A DNA stretch of 43,426 nucleotides from Clostridiaceae bacterium (GTDB lineage Bacteria > Bacillota > Clostridia > DSM-8532): positions 1-43,426 of the forward strand of contig JAAYFY010000040.1 of assembly GCA_012728015.1 (NCBI GenBank), in the 5' to 3' direction. Below, piece by piece: positions 9,074 through 17,360 of this stretch; position 1 is the first letter of the stretch, and every line of letters begins with the position of its first letter. The notes below the pieces were generated by a model. The model saw nothing but the letters and a program-made list of their open reading frames with translations, had not been told where the DNA came from and did not search any database. The translations under genes and the position numbers were made by a program.

Positions 9074-9117
9074 AAATTCCTCCTTAAGGACAATAGATTA
9101 ATATGTAGGTGGTCATA

Positions 9118-9723
9118 ATGTTCTTCCCATATAACCCCAAAAACGCGACGGCATATGCCAGGGCATACGCCCTGTATGACCGGGTGCCCCGGCAGGAACG
9201 GCTGTTTTTCTACAGTGGAGGAAATGATTGTGCCAATTTCATAAGCCAGTGCGTTTGGGCAGGCTATGGCGGCTGGATAGAAGGAATGGGCCCGCAGACT
9301 GTTGAAGCCAACCGTGCCAGGATAAAAAGCCATATCCGGATGGTACCCTTCGTCTGGTATGGCTCTCCCGATTTCAGCGGCTCCAATAAATGGTGCAGGG
9401 TTACCGAGTTCTATACTTACGCCCTGTCTGACAAGAACTTCGGACCGCGGGCAGCCGGGATAGCCGAAGGAACCTGGGAAAGTGTTCCGCCCGGGATCAT
9501 ACGTGAGGGTGATGTCCTGCAACTGGTTGTGCGGTCCTACATCCCCGGCCAGTATGGTCACAGCCTCTATGTGACAAAATCCGGGCGAACCTGGGACGAT
9601 ATCCTAATCTGCTGCCACAGCTATGACAGGCTGGATGAGCCCTTGAGTTGGTTTGCAATGCAGCCTGGTCAGTACCCCCGTATGCGTGTGCTGCGGTTTT
9701 CCGGAACGAGTTTCAATAAATAA
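9118..9723 (+). CDS. Amidase-domain protein (Amidase_6 family)
   Basis: A 201-residue protein matching the putative amidase domain found in spore-former proteins. It opens with YNPKNATAYARAYALYDRV, then GGNDCANFISQCVWAGY, where the Cys in NDCANF is the likely nucleophile, and near the C-terminus GHSLYVT supplies the likely His. These are NlpC/P60-like cysteine hydrolases, often linked to cell wall or spore peptidoglycan. There is no signal peptide. GTG at 9109 is in frame, but AGGTGG six nt before the ATG at 9118 decides the start. It is divergent from the cwlJ/gerQ-like pair. Confidence 0.8.
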   Translation: MFFPYNPKNATAYARAYALYDRVPRQERLFFYSGGNDCANFISQCVWAGYGGWIEGMGPQTVEANRARIKSHIRMVPFVWYGSPDFSGSNKWCRVTEFYTYALSDKNFGPRAAGIAEGTWESVPPGIIREGDVLQLVVRSYIPGQYGHSLYVTKSGRTWDDILICCHSYDRLDEPLSWFAMQPGQYPRMRVLRFSGTSFNK

Positions 9724-9840
9724 GGTATAATCGGTATGGAAGAACCTGCCGGAGTGTTCGGGAAAAGAATGACGCTATATGGTATAATATGAGAAAAAAG
9801 AAAAACGACCTTTTTATACCGCGGCATTGGAGGTATGGGG

Positions 9841-10113
9841 ATGATTAATGATAAATGGGAAACGGGGTTCGCGCTTATAACTAACTTTGTATTCATTATT
9901 TTCGGGGCGATTTGGACCATAGCTTCAATCTACATGTATTCGGATATTCCCTTTGGCCTTGGTATAATATTTGTTGCCATTGGCGCCGGCTCCATAATTC
10001 TCGGTATTGTCAAAATATTCATAATAGCCCTGGGGTCCTTAAAGACATACCGTTCTTCGCTCAAGGCAAAGAATAAAGAGGACTGGATCAAGGATGAAAC
10101 CCAGGACAACTGA
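9841..10113 (+). CDS. Small hypothetical membrane protein, two membrane segments
   Basis: A 90-residue protein not recognised as a family member. Two hydrophobic segments (about residues 10-33 and 39-65) are followed by a charged, basic-then-acidic tail (SLKAKNKEDWIKDETQDN) that is probably cytoplasmic. GGAGGT ends right before an in-frame ATG at 9835, so the ATG at 9841, at 6 nt, is the better start. A TATAAT box lies at about 9782-9787. Function unknown. Confidence 0.6.
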   Translation: MINDKWETGFALITNFVFIIFGAIWTIASIYMYSDIPFGLGIIFVAIGAGSIILGIVKIFIIALGSLKTYRSSLKAKNKEDWIKDETQDN

Positions 10114-10163
10114 TGGCTGAAAACCTGAGTCCAGCGATGACGGAAAACCAAAGGCTGTTTGGT

Positions 10164-10195
10164 CGCCTGGCCGGCTTATTTGGGGGTGCCAGGCG
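10164..10195 (+). repeat. Inverted repeat just before a small membrane-protein gene
   Basis: CGCCTGGC at 10164-10171 and GCCAGGCG at 10188-10195 form perfect 8-bp arms with a 16-nt loop. The second arm abuts the GGGGAGG ribosome site of the 58-residue protein, so folding could influence its translation. There is no T-run. Confidence 0.45.
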
Positions 10196-10210
10196 GGGAG
10201 GATGCTTAAT

Positions 10211-10387
10211 ATGGGCCTTGCAACCAAAATATTGATTGTTCTGCTTAATATGATTATTTTCAATTCAGCCTGCATGCTAATACATATGTCCAACTTCAGC
10301 AGGGTAGCCAAGGTTCTCCTGCTGATTGCAGGTAATGCTATTATTATTGGAGGAACAATCTATGTATTCCATGTCTTCGGTTTATAA
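10211..10387 (+). CDS. Small hypothetical membrane protein (58 aa)
   Basis: Almost the whole protein is hydrophobic: one segment at about residues 4-25 and another at about 34-56, joined by a short polar link (HMSNFSRVAK). No family is recognised. GGGGAGG at 10195-10201 touches an in-frame ATG at 10202; the ATG at 10211, nine nt away, fits better. It lies between another two-segment membrane protein and folD, with no evident functional tie. Confidence 0.5.
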   Translation: MGLATKILIVLLNMIIFNSACMLIHMSNFSRVAKVLLLIAGNAIIIGGTIYVFHVFGL

Positions 10388-10408
10388 ACCGGTGTGGCAT
10401 TATATAAT
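10378..10408 (+). promoter_or_regulatory. Probable folD promoter with overlapping palindrome
   Basis: TATAAT at 10403-10408 lies 32 nt before folD. The weak -35 position falls at about 10381-10386, inside a perfect 14-bp palindrome, CGGTTTATAAACCG (10378-10391), which also contains the stop codon of the preceding small gene. A repressor site is possible; no known consensus was recognised. Confidence 0.4.
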
Positions 10409-10440
10409 ACATAGTTACAACCCAAAGGAGGATATCATCC

Positions 10441-11304
10441 ATGCAAACCCCTGTGATTCTTGACGGAAAGACGCTGGCTAAAAGCATTGAACAGGAACTC
10501 CATGAAAGGGTCCGGAGGATTAAGGACATAACGGGTTCGGTTCCTGTTCTTGCCACCATCATTGTGGGTAATGACCCTGCCTCGGTTACTTACGTGAGGA
10601 TGAAGGGAAATGCCTGCAACCGGGTGGGAATCCGCCCCCATAAAATCGAGATGCCTGAGGAGAGCACCACCGATGATGTTATAAGGCAGATCCAGACGCT
10701 GAATGAGGACCCGAATGTCCACGGGATACTGCTTCAGCATCCCGTTCCGCGGCATATAGATGAGATGGCCTGTTTTAACAGCATTGACATCACAAAGGAT
10801 GTGGATGGAGTCAATACCCACACTTTCGGGCGGATGACCATGCAGGTGGACGCGTATAAAAGCGCGACACCCCTTGGCATCATTACCCTGCTGAAGCACT
10901 ACAAAATCCCCATTGAAGGGCGGGAGGCGGTGGTGATAGGCAGAAGCCCCATCCTTGGAAAGCCTGTAGCCATGATGCTGCTTAACGAAAACGCAACGGT
11001 GACCATCTGCCATTCCAGGACCAAGAACCTGCCCGAGGTGGTAAGAAGGGCTGACATTGTTGTTGCGGCGGTAGGAAAGCCCGAGTTTGTCCAGGCCGAC
11101 TGGGTTAAAGAGGGCTGTGTCCTGGTGGATGCGGGCTATAATCCCGGAAATATAGGCGATATAGACCTTAAGAATGCTACATCCAAATGCTCGGCCTATA
11201 CCCCGGTCCCCGGCGGAGTTGGACCCATGACCATAAGCAGTTTGATAAGGCAGACCGTGGAATCAGCGGAGAAAAGGTTTGGCCTTGCCACGGCGGAGAA
11301 GTAA
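10441..11304 (+). CDS. folD: Bifunctional methylenetetrahydrofolate dehydrogenase / methenyltetrahydrofolate cyclohydrolase
   Basis: Interconverts 5,10-methylene-, 5,10-methenyl- and 10-formyl-tetrahydrofolate, supplying one-carbon units for purines and, in anaerobes, acetogenesis-type pathways. The 287-residue length is normal. The substrate-site motif [17 protein letters not shown] carries Y51 and K55. The loop LLQHPVP replaces the more usual QLPLP form, a variant I recall from other bacteria. [11 protein letters not shown] is the nucleotide site and PGGVGPMT closes the active site. AAAGGAGG lies about 8 nt before the ATG. A strong two-way terminator follows. No other folate gene is adjacent. 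Confidence 0.95.
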   Translation: MQTPVILDGKTLAKSIEQELHERVRRIKDITGSVPVLATIIVGNDPASVTYVRMKGNACNRVGIRPHKIEMPEESTTDDVIRQIQTLNEDPNVHGILLQHPVPRHIDEMACFNSIDITKDVDGVNTHTFGRMTMQVDAYKSATPLGIITLLKHYKIPIEGREAVVIGRSPILGKPVAMMLLNENATVTICHSRTKNLPEVVRRADIVVAAVGKPEFVQADWVKEGCVLVDAGYNPGNIGDIDLKNATSKCSAYTPVPGGVGPMTISSLIRQTVESAEKRFGLATAEK

Positions 11305-11314
11305 AGTAAGCCCG

Positions 11315-11345
11315 GCAAAAAAAGGCCTTGGAGGCCTTTTTTTGC
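11315..11345. terminator. Bidirectional intrinsic terminator between folD and the lipoprotein gene
   Basis: GGCCT-tgg-AGGCC with A7 before and T7 after makes a hairpin effective in both directions, extended by flanking GC...GC pairs. It separates folD (plus) from the convergent gene ending at 11356. Confidence 0.85.
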
Positions 11346-11355
11346 TGGATTCTTA

Positions 11356-12204
11356 TCAATCTTCCTCAAAGTCGTAATAGAATATCCATTCATCCTCTGA
11401 ATACCTTTCGAAAAATCCGCTGAATTCACCGTGTTTTTCTCGGTCAAAACTTACATTATCGATGGAGTAGGACAAGTAGTCCGTCCGTATAAAGCCGGCT
11501 TCCAAAAGGAGTTCTTCGTATGCGAGGACATCATCTTCAGTCATGTCCGCGAAGTATAATTCGCCGAAGAGGGAGTCCTCCCCCTCCTTTATTGTAAAAT
11601 CAACAAGCTTTCCCTTTTCTGGCGGAGGCATGAACTCCAGTTGGTAAGGCCAATCATGGGCCTTAATCCTGTAAGAGCTTATCTGGAGGGTAGTCTTTGA
11701 ATTAAACTGAAATTCTATGGAAAAATCGTCCTTTTTGTAATAATCGGAGCTGCCGGAGAAGCCTCTTGCTTCAAGCTCCTTCCTGTATTCCTCCAGGTCG
11801 TTCTCACCGGTGTCCCTGATTATGATGAAAAGGTTGTACGGGTTTTCGGAACCATATGTGTTCCAGCCGACCATCCTGCCCCATGTATAAACAGGCATAT
11901 CGGGATGCAGATACTCCGCCGGCCAGTCAGTCTTAACGCCCAGGTACTCATTTATCGAATAGCCTCCGGCCCCTGAATCCTCCTGTATTTCCAACGGCTC
12001 AGGATCGGTCAGCGAAACCAGGTACAGCGCTTCTATGTTTTCATCGCTCATGGGATATTCTGTAACGGTGCTGAACTGGCTGGAAAAAACCAGGTCCTCT
12101 TTCAGAGCATCCTTGAGAACCTCGCTTGCAGACTTGCCGCCAACCGCGCCGCAGCCCGTCATGAGAGCAATGGTGAGAATAATTGGAACAACCAGCTTTT
12201 TCAT
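11356..12204 (-). CDS. Hypothetical lipoprotein (282 aa)
   Basis: The N-terminus is a clear lipoprotein signal: MKK, a hydrophobic core, and lipobox LMTGC with the acylated cysteine at residue 18. The mature part is acidic and rich in Tyr, Glu and Asp, with no domain I recognise. It is the last of three minus-strand genes for exported proteins (14361 to 11356) separated by about 30 nt each. This suggests one operon and a shared envelope role. The function is unknown. It shares the terminator at 11315-11345 with folD. Confidence 0.65.
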   Translation of the reverse strand: MKKLVVPIILTIALMTGCGAVGGKSASEVLKDALKEDLVFSSQFSTVTEYPMSDENIEALYLVSLTDPEPLEIQEDSGAGGYSINEYLGVKTDWPAEYLHPDMPVYTWGRMVGWNTYGSENPYNLFIIIRDTGENDLEEYRKELEARGFSGSSDYYKKDDFSIEFQFNSKTTLQISSYRIKAHDWPYQLEFMPPPEKGKLVDFTIKEGEDSLFGELYFADMTEDDVLAYEELLLEAGFIRTDYLSYSIDNVSFDREKHGEFSGFFERYSEDEWIFYYDFEED

Positions 12205-12232
12205 CCTGTATCACCCTTTCAGCCATAAACCG

Positions 12233-13714
12233 TTAATTCCTGTCGGGGAAGAAGTCAGGCTCTTCATACGTTCCGCCGCCTGTGCGCGGCCCGGGCACCA
12301 GGGGCGCTACCGACGGGTAGTCATCCGCGCCGCTGCCGCCGGAGCCACCGTCTTCTCTTGGCACCAGGGGCGCTACCGATGGATAGTCATCCGTGCCGCT
12401 TCCGCTGGAACCACCGTCTTCTCTTGGTACCAGGGGCGGTATGGAGGGGTAGTCATCGGGGGGCTCTGTACCGCCTGATTGATTGTTTCCGACGGGGATA
12501 TCCCCTCCCTGGCCTGTGTCGCCTGAATCATTTTCCAGTTCTTCGCGAAGGTCATCCTGGATGCTTTTCTTTACCTTCCTCCAAAGCTCATTTGCCTTTC
12601 GGCGCAATTCATCGTTCCGCTCCTTCTGGATGCGTTCGCGCTCGGCCTTTTCAATATCACTTAACGGTATTTTTTCCAGCATGGCCGGGAAATCCACATC
12701 TCCGCCGCCCGGCTTCATATTGAGGACGACCAGCCTGTATCCCTCGCCGCTGGGTTCAAGCCTGATATCAAGAGGCATTTTCATTGAACTGCTGAATAAT
12801 TCTCCGCCAATTTCGATTCCCATATAATAATCCCTGATGGTTGGGTCAACCGTACCGGTGGCAATGGTATCGATTGTAAAGATGGCCCTGGTTCCGTCAT
12901 CGGCAGGAGAATCGATGAAAAACCTCGCGTCACCGTTGAACGCATTAAGGTCTATACCCCCGAATCCCTGAAGATGCTCAATGCCCACATGGGATATTGC
13001 TTCACCCATGCTTTGCTTTATGCTGTAAGAAACATAGCCCACATAGGGATTATGATCGCCATCGTTATAGACGGGGAGGGAGCTTGCCGTGTAACCGCCG
13101 AACTTTATGACCATCATGTCGAACTGGACCGTAAACCTGACCTGGCCTTCCTCAAAGTAGAAGTCCTTCTTGCAAGCGCCAGGAGTGCGGATTATCCAGT
13201 CATATTCTGTCAGGTCCTCCACCGGAATGGTAGGCTTGGGGTTTTCGGGCTCTTCCGGTGAATCAGACCCGGGCGGCTCGGTTTCATTACCCTTGGAGGA
13301 CTTCCGACCCGATGCCCCTGGCAGCGGCGGCGGGTTCCCCTGCCTTTTTCCGGGCCTGGTGCGGCCAGTGTCGATTTGGGTGGACTGCATCAGGGATGTG
13401 TCTAAGTCGACATCGCTACGCTTTACATAGCCGTAGAACTCGTACAGATCTGTTTCGCCCTGGCAGGTGATGGCGGTTTCATACCTGGTGAACACCCAGT
13501 CATCATCATACTCGTAGATATCCATTTCACTTCCGGCCCGCAATGTGCCTAAAACGGGGAAAGCCTCGCCTTTGCCCCAATATACATTGGTGGTCCTTTT
13601 TACTTTTCCGCGTGTAACGGGCTCAGTGGTATCAGCCAAAGAACCTGTCGGATATGCCGTCAGCGCCAGGGTAATACAAATCAGCGCGATAACAAGTTTT
13701 TTTATTTCAAGCAT
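12233..13714 (-). CDS. Secreted SH3-like protein with C-terminal tandem repeats
   Basis: A 493-residue exported protein. A signal peptide (about residues 1-28, ending near GSLAD) is followed by an SH3b-like segment (about 35-100) with LGTLRAGSEMDIYEYDDDW, typical of cell-wall-binding modules. Then come a Pro/Gly/Ser linker, a beta-rich central domain (about 170-370) that is not recognised, a charged helix rich in Arg/Glu/Lys, and a tail with repeats of DDYPSVAPLVPREDGG. AAGGAGG at 7 nt favours the ATG at 13714 over the GTG before it. It lies between two lipoprotein genes. An envelope-surface role is inferred. Confidence 0.65.
   Translation of the reverse strand: MLEIKKLVIALICITLALTAYPTGSLADTTEPVTRGKVKRTTNVYWGKGEAFPVLGTLRAGSEMDIYEYDDDWVFTRYETAITCQGETDLYEFYGYVKRSDVDLDTSLMQSTQIDTGRTRPGKRQGNPPPLPGASGRKSSKGNETEPPGSDSPEEPENPKPTIPVEDLTEYDWIIRTPGACKKDFYFEEGQVRFTVQFDMMVIKFGGYTASSLPVYNDGDHNPYVGYVSYSIKQSMGEAISHVGIEHLQGFGGIDLNAFNGDARFFIDSPADDGTRAIFTIDTIATGTVDPTIRDYYMGIEIGGELFSSSMKMPLDIRLEPSGEGYRLVVLNMKPGGGDVDFPAMLEKIPLSDIEKAERERIQKERNDELRRKANELWRKVKKSIQDDLREELENDSGDTGQGGDIPVGNNQSGGTEPPDDYPSIPPLVPREDGGSSGSGTDDYPSVAPLVPREDGGSGGSGADDYPSVAPLVPGPRTGGGTYEEPDFFPDRN
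12294..12458 (-). repeat. 66-bp tandem repeat inside the SH3-like protein gene
   Basis: Two full 66-bp units (12294-12359 and 12360-12425) and a half unit encode 22-residue repeats of DDYPSVAPLVPREDGG plus a Gly/Ser linker. The units differ by several bases. Such repeats tend to change copy number by slippage and usually form flexible, wall-spanning stalks. Confidence 0.7.
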
Positions 13715-13746
13715 CACAAACCCTCCTTGTGCCGGTCCCGTTCAAC

Positions 13747-14361
13747 TTACTTGTCAAATACCAGGTCATCGGGTGTGACAAAGTATTCCTCATCATAGGG
13801 AAGAACCTCAAACTCAGCGGTTTTGACACAGAACAGCGGAGCGTCGCAGAAAAGCACGAATCCTGTTTCATCATCCACATACATGCGGATATTGTCGCTC
13901 TCGTCTTCCCCAAGCAGCATATACGCCGTACAGTTTCTCCCGGCGTATTGATAATGTATGCCGCCGGCAGCCTGCGCCTTTCCGTAATCAGCCAGGTCAG
14001 ACAGGTTCAGGAAGAATATGGCGCTGGCGGGATACTCCATAGCAGTTTTTGACTCCGGATCGTAGCTTAAGTGCTTTGAGCCGGTATCACGATAGATTTG
14101 AATGACTACCCCTCCCATGTCCAGCTCAAACGCCGTTTTTTCCTTAGCTGAAATATACAGTTCGTAATAATAGGGGATGGGGGTTCCCTCTGCGTCATAA
14201 AGCTCCACTACCTGCTTGACATGAAGCATTTTATCGCTGGGAATGGTGAAGGATGGGAGTTTGAGTTCATCTTCCCGGGATGCCTGCCTCTGGCAGGCCG
14301 CCAGGATAACCAGTAATCCGGCGAGCAATAATGCCGATAGCACCCTTAGCTTTTTTCCCAT
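13747..14361 (-). CDS. Hypothetical lipoprotein (204 aa)
   Basis: The lipobox LAAC places the acylated Cys at residue 23 after a hydrophobic leader. The mature region has alternating strands (YYYELYISAKEKTAFELDMGG, YMLLGEDESDNIRMYVDDETG) that resemble outer-membrane-lipoprotein-sorting or sigma-regulatory lipoprotein folds, but I cannot assign it. GTG at 14370 is in frame; AGGTGG five nt before the ATG at 14361 decides for the latter. It is first in the three-gene exported cluster. Confidence 0.6.
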   Translation of the reverse strand: MGKKLRVLSALLLAGLLVILAACQRQASREDELKLPSFTIPSDKMLHVKQVVELYDAEGTPIPYYYELYISAKEKTAFELDMGGVVIQIYRDTGSKHLSYDPESKTAMEYPASAIFFLNLSDLADYGKAQAAGGIHYQYAGRNCTAYMLLGEDESDNIRMYVDDETGFVLFCDAPLFCVKTAEFEVLPYDEEYFVTPDDLVFDK

Positions 14362-14621
14362 AAACACCACCTGGATCGCTTAATAATAAGTATAATAAAA
14401 AATCTGCATGTAATAACAATAATATAGTATTGTAATAAGGTTTAATATATTGTTTATTCGCTTATTAGGTAAATAAATTATCCTGCCGGGAGTAAACCCT
14501 GCCCCCGGGGAGCCGGGTTCTTCCGGATCATGCTTTGTTCGTCACTTGTTTATATGGCTTGCCAAGACAAATAAAAAAAGATAGAATATGCTTAATCTCA
14601 ATCCGGAAGGGGAACAAACCA

Positions 14622-15836
14622 TTGGAAACAAGGGGATATGAAGGTTGTAGAAAAGTGCCTGCCGAAGAACTGAAAAACCGGATGGCCAGGTTCCGGAGAA
14701 TTATGGATCAGAGGCATACCGACTGGCGGCTGGCCATTTTCGCCGGCAGGATTAACATGTACTATTTTACCGGTACCATACAGGATGGCTTCCTTGCAAT
14801 CCCCAGGGATGATGAAGCCGTGTTCTGGGTCAGAAAAAGCCATGATAGGGCGCTGGATGAATCCCTCTTTCCCGTCATCCGTCCCATGAGGAGCTACAGG
14901 GATGCGGCCCAGGCTATGGGAAGTTTCCCCTGCCCCGTGCATATGGAAACCGAACTGGTGCCGCTGGCCATGTACCAGAGGATGCAGAAATACTTCGGGT
15001 TTACGGGTTTTCTGCCTCTCGATGCCGAGATCATGGCTGTCCGGTCTGTAAAAAGCCCGTATGAGATATCGTGCATGCGCCGTTCAGGCGAGATCCACAG
15101 GATCGTCCTGGAGGACAGGGTTCCCCATGTCCTGAGGGAAGGAATGAGCGAGGCCGAGCTTTCAGCCATCCTGTTCAACATCATGATGGAGGAAGGCTAC
15201 CATGGCGTGACCCGGTTCGGTATGTTCAACACCGAGATGGTCCTCGGGCAGATAGGGTTCGGGGAGAGTTCCATATACCCCTCGTATTTCGACGGCCCGG
15301 GAGGGCATATAGGCTTAAGCCCGGCGGTACCCACCCTGGGGAACAGGGAAAGAAGGCTGAATAAGGGCGATCTGGTCTTTGTGGATATCGGCTGCGGTGT
15401 AGACGGATACCATACTGACAAGACCATGATCTATATGTTTGGCCAAAGGCTGCCGGACCATGCCATCGAAATACATGAAAGGTGCGTGGCGATACAGGAT
15501 GAGATCGCTTCCCGCCTTAAACCCGGCGCCATACCTTCCGAGATTTACAATGAGACAATGTCGGGCCTGGAGCCTGACTTCCTCGAGAACTTCATGGGCT
15601 TTGGAAACAGGACCGTTAAGTTCCTCGGCCACGGAATAGGCCTTGCTGTAGACGAACTTCCCGTTATCGCCCGGGGGTTTGACGAGCCCATCCAGGAAGG
15701 GATGGCTTTTGCCCTGGAGCCCAAGAAAGGAATTGCCGGCGTCGGGATGGTGGGCATAGAAAATACCTTCATTGTAACTGCCGATGGTTCGGAATGCATT
15801 ACAGGTGCCGGAAGAGGGCTCATTCCGGTGTATTAG
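14622..15836 (+). CDS. M24 family metallopeptidase (Xaa-Pro peptidase-like)
   Basis: A cytoplasmic 404-residue aminopeptidase P/prolidase-type enzyme that would release N-terminal residues next to proline. The N-terminal creatinase-like domain (about residues 15-160) precedes the pita-bread catalytic domain. The metal ligands are all visible: Asp in FVDIGCG and Asp in GYHTDKT (about 254 and 265), His in GHGIGL (about 337), Glu in ALEPKKG (about 366) and Glu in GIENTF (about 380). TTG at 14622 has GGAAGGGG nine nt upstream and is preferred to an upstream TTG at 14535, which has none. Substrate range is unknown. Confidence 0.85.
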   Translation: METRGYEGCRKVPAEELKNRMARFRRIMDQRHTDWRLAIFAGRINMYYFTGTIQDGFLAIPRDDEAVFWVRKSHDRALDESLFPVIRPMRSYRDAAQAMGSFPCPVHMETELVPLAMYQRMQKYFGFTGFLPLDAEIMAVRSVKSPYEISCMRRSGEIHRIVLEDRVPHVLREGMSEAELSAILFNIMMEEGYHGVTRFGMFNTEMVLGQIGFGESSIYPSYFDGPGGHIGLSPAVPTLGNRERRLNKGDLVFVDIGCGVDGYHTDKTMIYMFGQRLPDHAIEIHERCVAIQDEIASRLKPGAIPSEIYNETMSGLEPDFLENFMGFGNRTVKFLGHGIGLAVDELPVIARGFDEPIQEGMAFALEPKKGIAGVGMVGIENTFIVTADGSECITGAGRGLIPVY

Positions 15837-15924
15837 GAAACCTGGCATCTGCTTTTTGCTTCTTACTGTTCGTGCAGCATGCAATTACATGCGTCAAATG
15901 GTACTATGTTTGAGAACTTACATC

Positions 15925-15954
15925 TTGACAACACTTGCTTTCATGTTGTATAGT
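15925..15954 (+). promoter_or_regulatory. Promoter of the infC-rpmI-rplT operon
   Basis: TTGACA at 15925-15930 and TATAGT at 15949-15954 with an 18-nt spacer. Transcription would begin near 15961, giving a leader of about 185 nt before infC. Confidence 0.75.
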
Positions 15955-15960
15955 AGACAG

Positions 15961-16134
15961 GTAAATAAAGCAGAAGCAGTGCTTCTCACCTTGTTGACGG
16001 CGGTCGGCGGGTCAATAGCGTGAATCTTATGATGTTTCAATCATAATGGTTCGTGTATTGACTTAAACAGGTGAAGGCAGCTTTGCCTGTTTTGTTTTAT
16101 AATATTAGAGGGGTTTTAAATTTTTCTGTATTTC
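15961..16134 (+). promoter_or_regulatory. Probable L20-type leader RNA of the infC operon
   Basis: The leader contains AGAAGC-agt-GCTTCT, then TTGAC...GTCAA around CGGCGGTCGGCGG, and a third hairpin before a T-rich run. In Bacillus and relatives a leader upstream of infC-rpmI-rplT binds ribosomal protein L20 and causes premature termination when L20 is in excess. Position, operon and the presence of a terminator-like hairpin fit; the exact match to the known leader consensus was not computed. Confidence 0.6.
16065..16100 (+). terminator. Attenuator hairpin in the infC leader
   Basis: AAACAGG at 16065-16071 pairs with CCTGTTT at 16086-16092, with an inner AAG...CTT helix, followed by TGTTTT. 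This is the likely regulated terminator. Confidence 0.55.
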
Positions 16135-16147
16135 GGAGGTGTTTTGT

Positions 16148-16675
16148 ATAAAGAAAAATCAGAGTCATAATCAGGTTCAGATCAACTCAGCAATCCGTGA
16201 CAAGGAAATAAGGCTGATTGATGTCGATGGCTCCATGCTTGGAATCATGTCGGCAAGGGAAGCGCAGTTATTGGCAAACGAGAGAGAATTGGATCTTGTC
16301 AAAATATCCCCCAACGCGAACCCGCCTGTCTGCAAGATCATGGACTATGGCAAGTATTTGTATGAGCGTAACAAGAGGGATAAGGAAGCCAAGAAAAAGC
16401 AAACCATAATCGAGGTGAAGGAAGTAAGGCTTTCTCCCAAGATCGAGGATCATGATTTCAACTTTAAGGCCAAGAATGCCATACGCTTCCTTCAGGATGG
16501 CGATAAAGTCAAGATTTCCATACGCTTCAGGGGCCGTGAAATTGCCTATGCCGACCTTGGACGCGGAGTGCTCAGCAAGTTCGCAGACACCGTAAAGGAA
16601 TACGGAAAGATCGAAAAACCGCCGGTTATGGAAGGCAGAACATTATCGATGATACTGGTTCCGTTAAAGAAGTAA
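16148..16675 (+). CDS. infC: Translation initiation factor IF-3
   Basis: IF-3 binds the 30S subunit, blocks early 50S joining and proofreads the start codon. The N-domain ([21 protein letters not shown]...), the basic linker ([13 protein letters not shown]) and the C-domain ([31 protein letters not shown]) are all present at normal length, 175 residues. The start is unusual: GGAGGT at 16135-16140 is followed at 7 nt by ATA (16148), the only in-frame candidate at proper distance. An in-frame GTG at 16139 overlaps the ribosome site itself. Rare start codons are a known autoregulatory feature of infC. First gene of the operon with L35 and L20. Confidence 0.93.
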   Translation: MKKNQSHNQVQINSAIRDKEIRLIDVDGSMLGIMSAREAQLLANERELDLVKISPNANPPVCKIMDYGKYLYERNKRDKEAKKKQTIIEVKEVRLSPKIEDHDFNFKAKNAIRFLQDGDKVKISIRFRGREIAYADLGRGVLSKFADTVKEYGKIEKPPVMEGRTLSMILVPLKK

Positions 16676-16700
16676 CTGCTTAATAAGGAGGTTCAGTGAC

Positions 16701-16898
16701 ATGCCAAAGCTTAAGACCCATAAGTCTTCAAAGAAGCGATTCAAGATCACTGGTACAGGCAAGGTCAAGAGGACCAATGCCTATAAGAATCATATTCTTA
16801 CGAAGAAATCATCTAAGCGCAAGAGGAAGCTTCGTAAGGGGGATTACGTTTCTGCAGCCGATGCGGCAACTGTGAAGAAATTGATGCCTTACTCATAA
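16701..16898 (+). CDS. rpmI: 50S ribosomal protein L35
   Basis: A 65-residue basic protein with the standard opening [20 protein letters not shown] and the [19 protein letters not shown] core. It belongs to the large ribosomal subunit. AAGGAGGTT precedes the ATG by about 9 nt. It lies 25 nt after infC and 22 nt before rplT, the usual three-gene operon. Confidence 0.97.
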   Translation: MPKLKTHKSSKKRFKITGTGKVKRTNAYKNHILTKKSSKRKRKLRKGDYVSAADAATVKKLMPYS

Positions 16899-16920
16899 AA
16901 CATGGAAAGAGGTGTGAACA

Positions 16921-17265
16921 ATGGCACGAGTAAAAGGAGCTGTGCGCACTCGCGCAAGACATAAGAAAGTCTTAAAGCTTGCCAAGGGCTATTTCGGCGC
17001 GAAAAGCAAGCTGTACAGAGTGGCTAACCAGGCTGTCATGAAATCCCTGAGCTATGCTTACAGGGATAGAAAGCAAAAGAAGCGTGATTTCAGGAGACTC
17101 TGGATTACCCGCATAAATGCTGCCGCAAGAATCAACGGTCTTTCTTACAGTAAACTGATGCATGGCCTCAAGAAAGCTGGCATAGCACTCAACAGAAAGG
17201 TTCTGGCCGATATGGCCGTTAATGACGCCAAGGGGTTTGCGCAGCTTGTTGAGAAAATAAAATAG
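16921..17265 (+). CDS. rplT: 50S ribosomal protein L20
   Basis: A 114-residue basic protein that binds 23S rRNA early in 50S assembly. It opens with [15 protein letters not shown], then [23 protein letters not shown] and the family end segment [14 protein letters not shown]. In Firmicutes it also represses its own operon through the leader RNA. AGAGGTG precedes the ATG. An intrinsic terminator follows 22 nt after the stop. Confidence 0.97.
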   Translation: MARVKGAVRTRARHKKVLKLAKGYFGAKSKLYRVANQAVMKSLSYAYRDRKQKKRDFRRLWITRINAAARINGLSYSKLMHGLKKAGIALNRKVLADMAVNDAKGFAQLVEKIK

Positions 17266-17286
17266 CAGATGATGATGCATTAACAG

Positions 17287-17316
17287 GTCCCTCAAACAGG
17301 AATTGAGGGACTTTTT
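17287..17316 (+). terminator. Intrinsic terminator of infC-rpmI-rplT
   Basis: GTCCCTCAA and TTGAGGGAC form perfect 9-bp arms with a 7-nt loop, followed by five T residues. Confidence 0.9.
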
Positions 17317-17360
17317 ACTATAGCCTGACCGGCGCAGGTCATAGCAAAAGCGGTGAGGAG

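Noticed and set aside
12294-12458. CRISPR-like array
   Set aside because: The repeats are contiguous 66-bp units in frame with a coding sequence and have no unique spacers.
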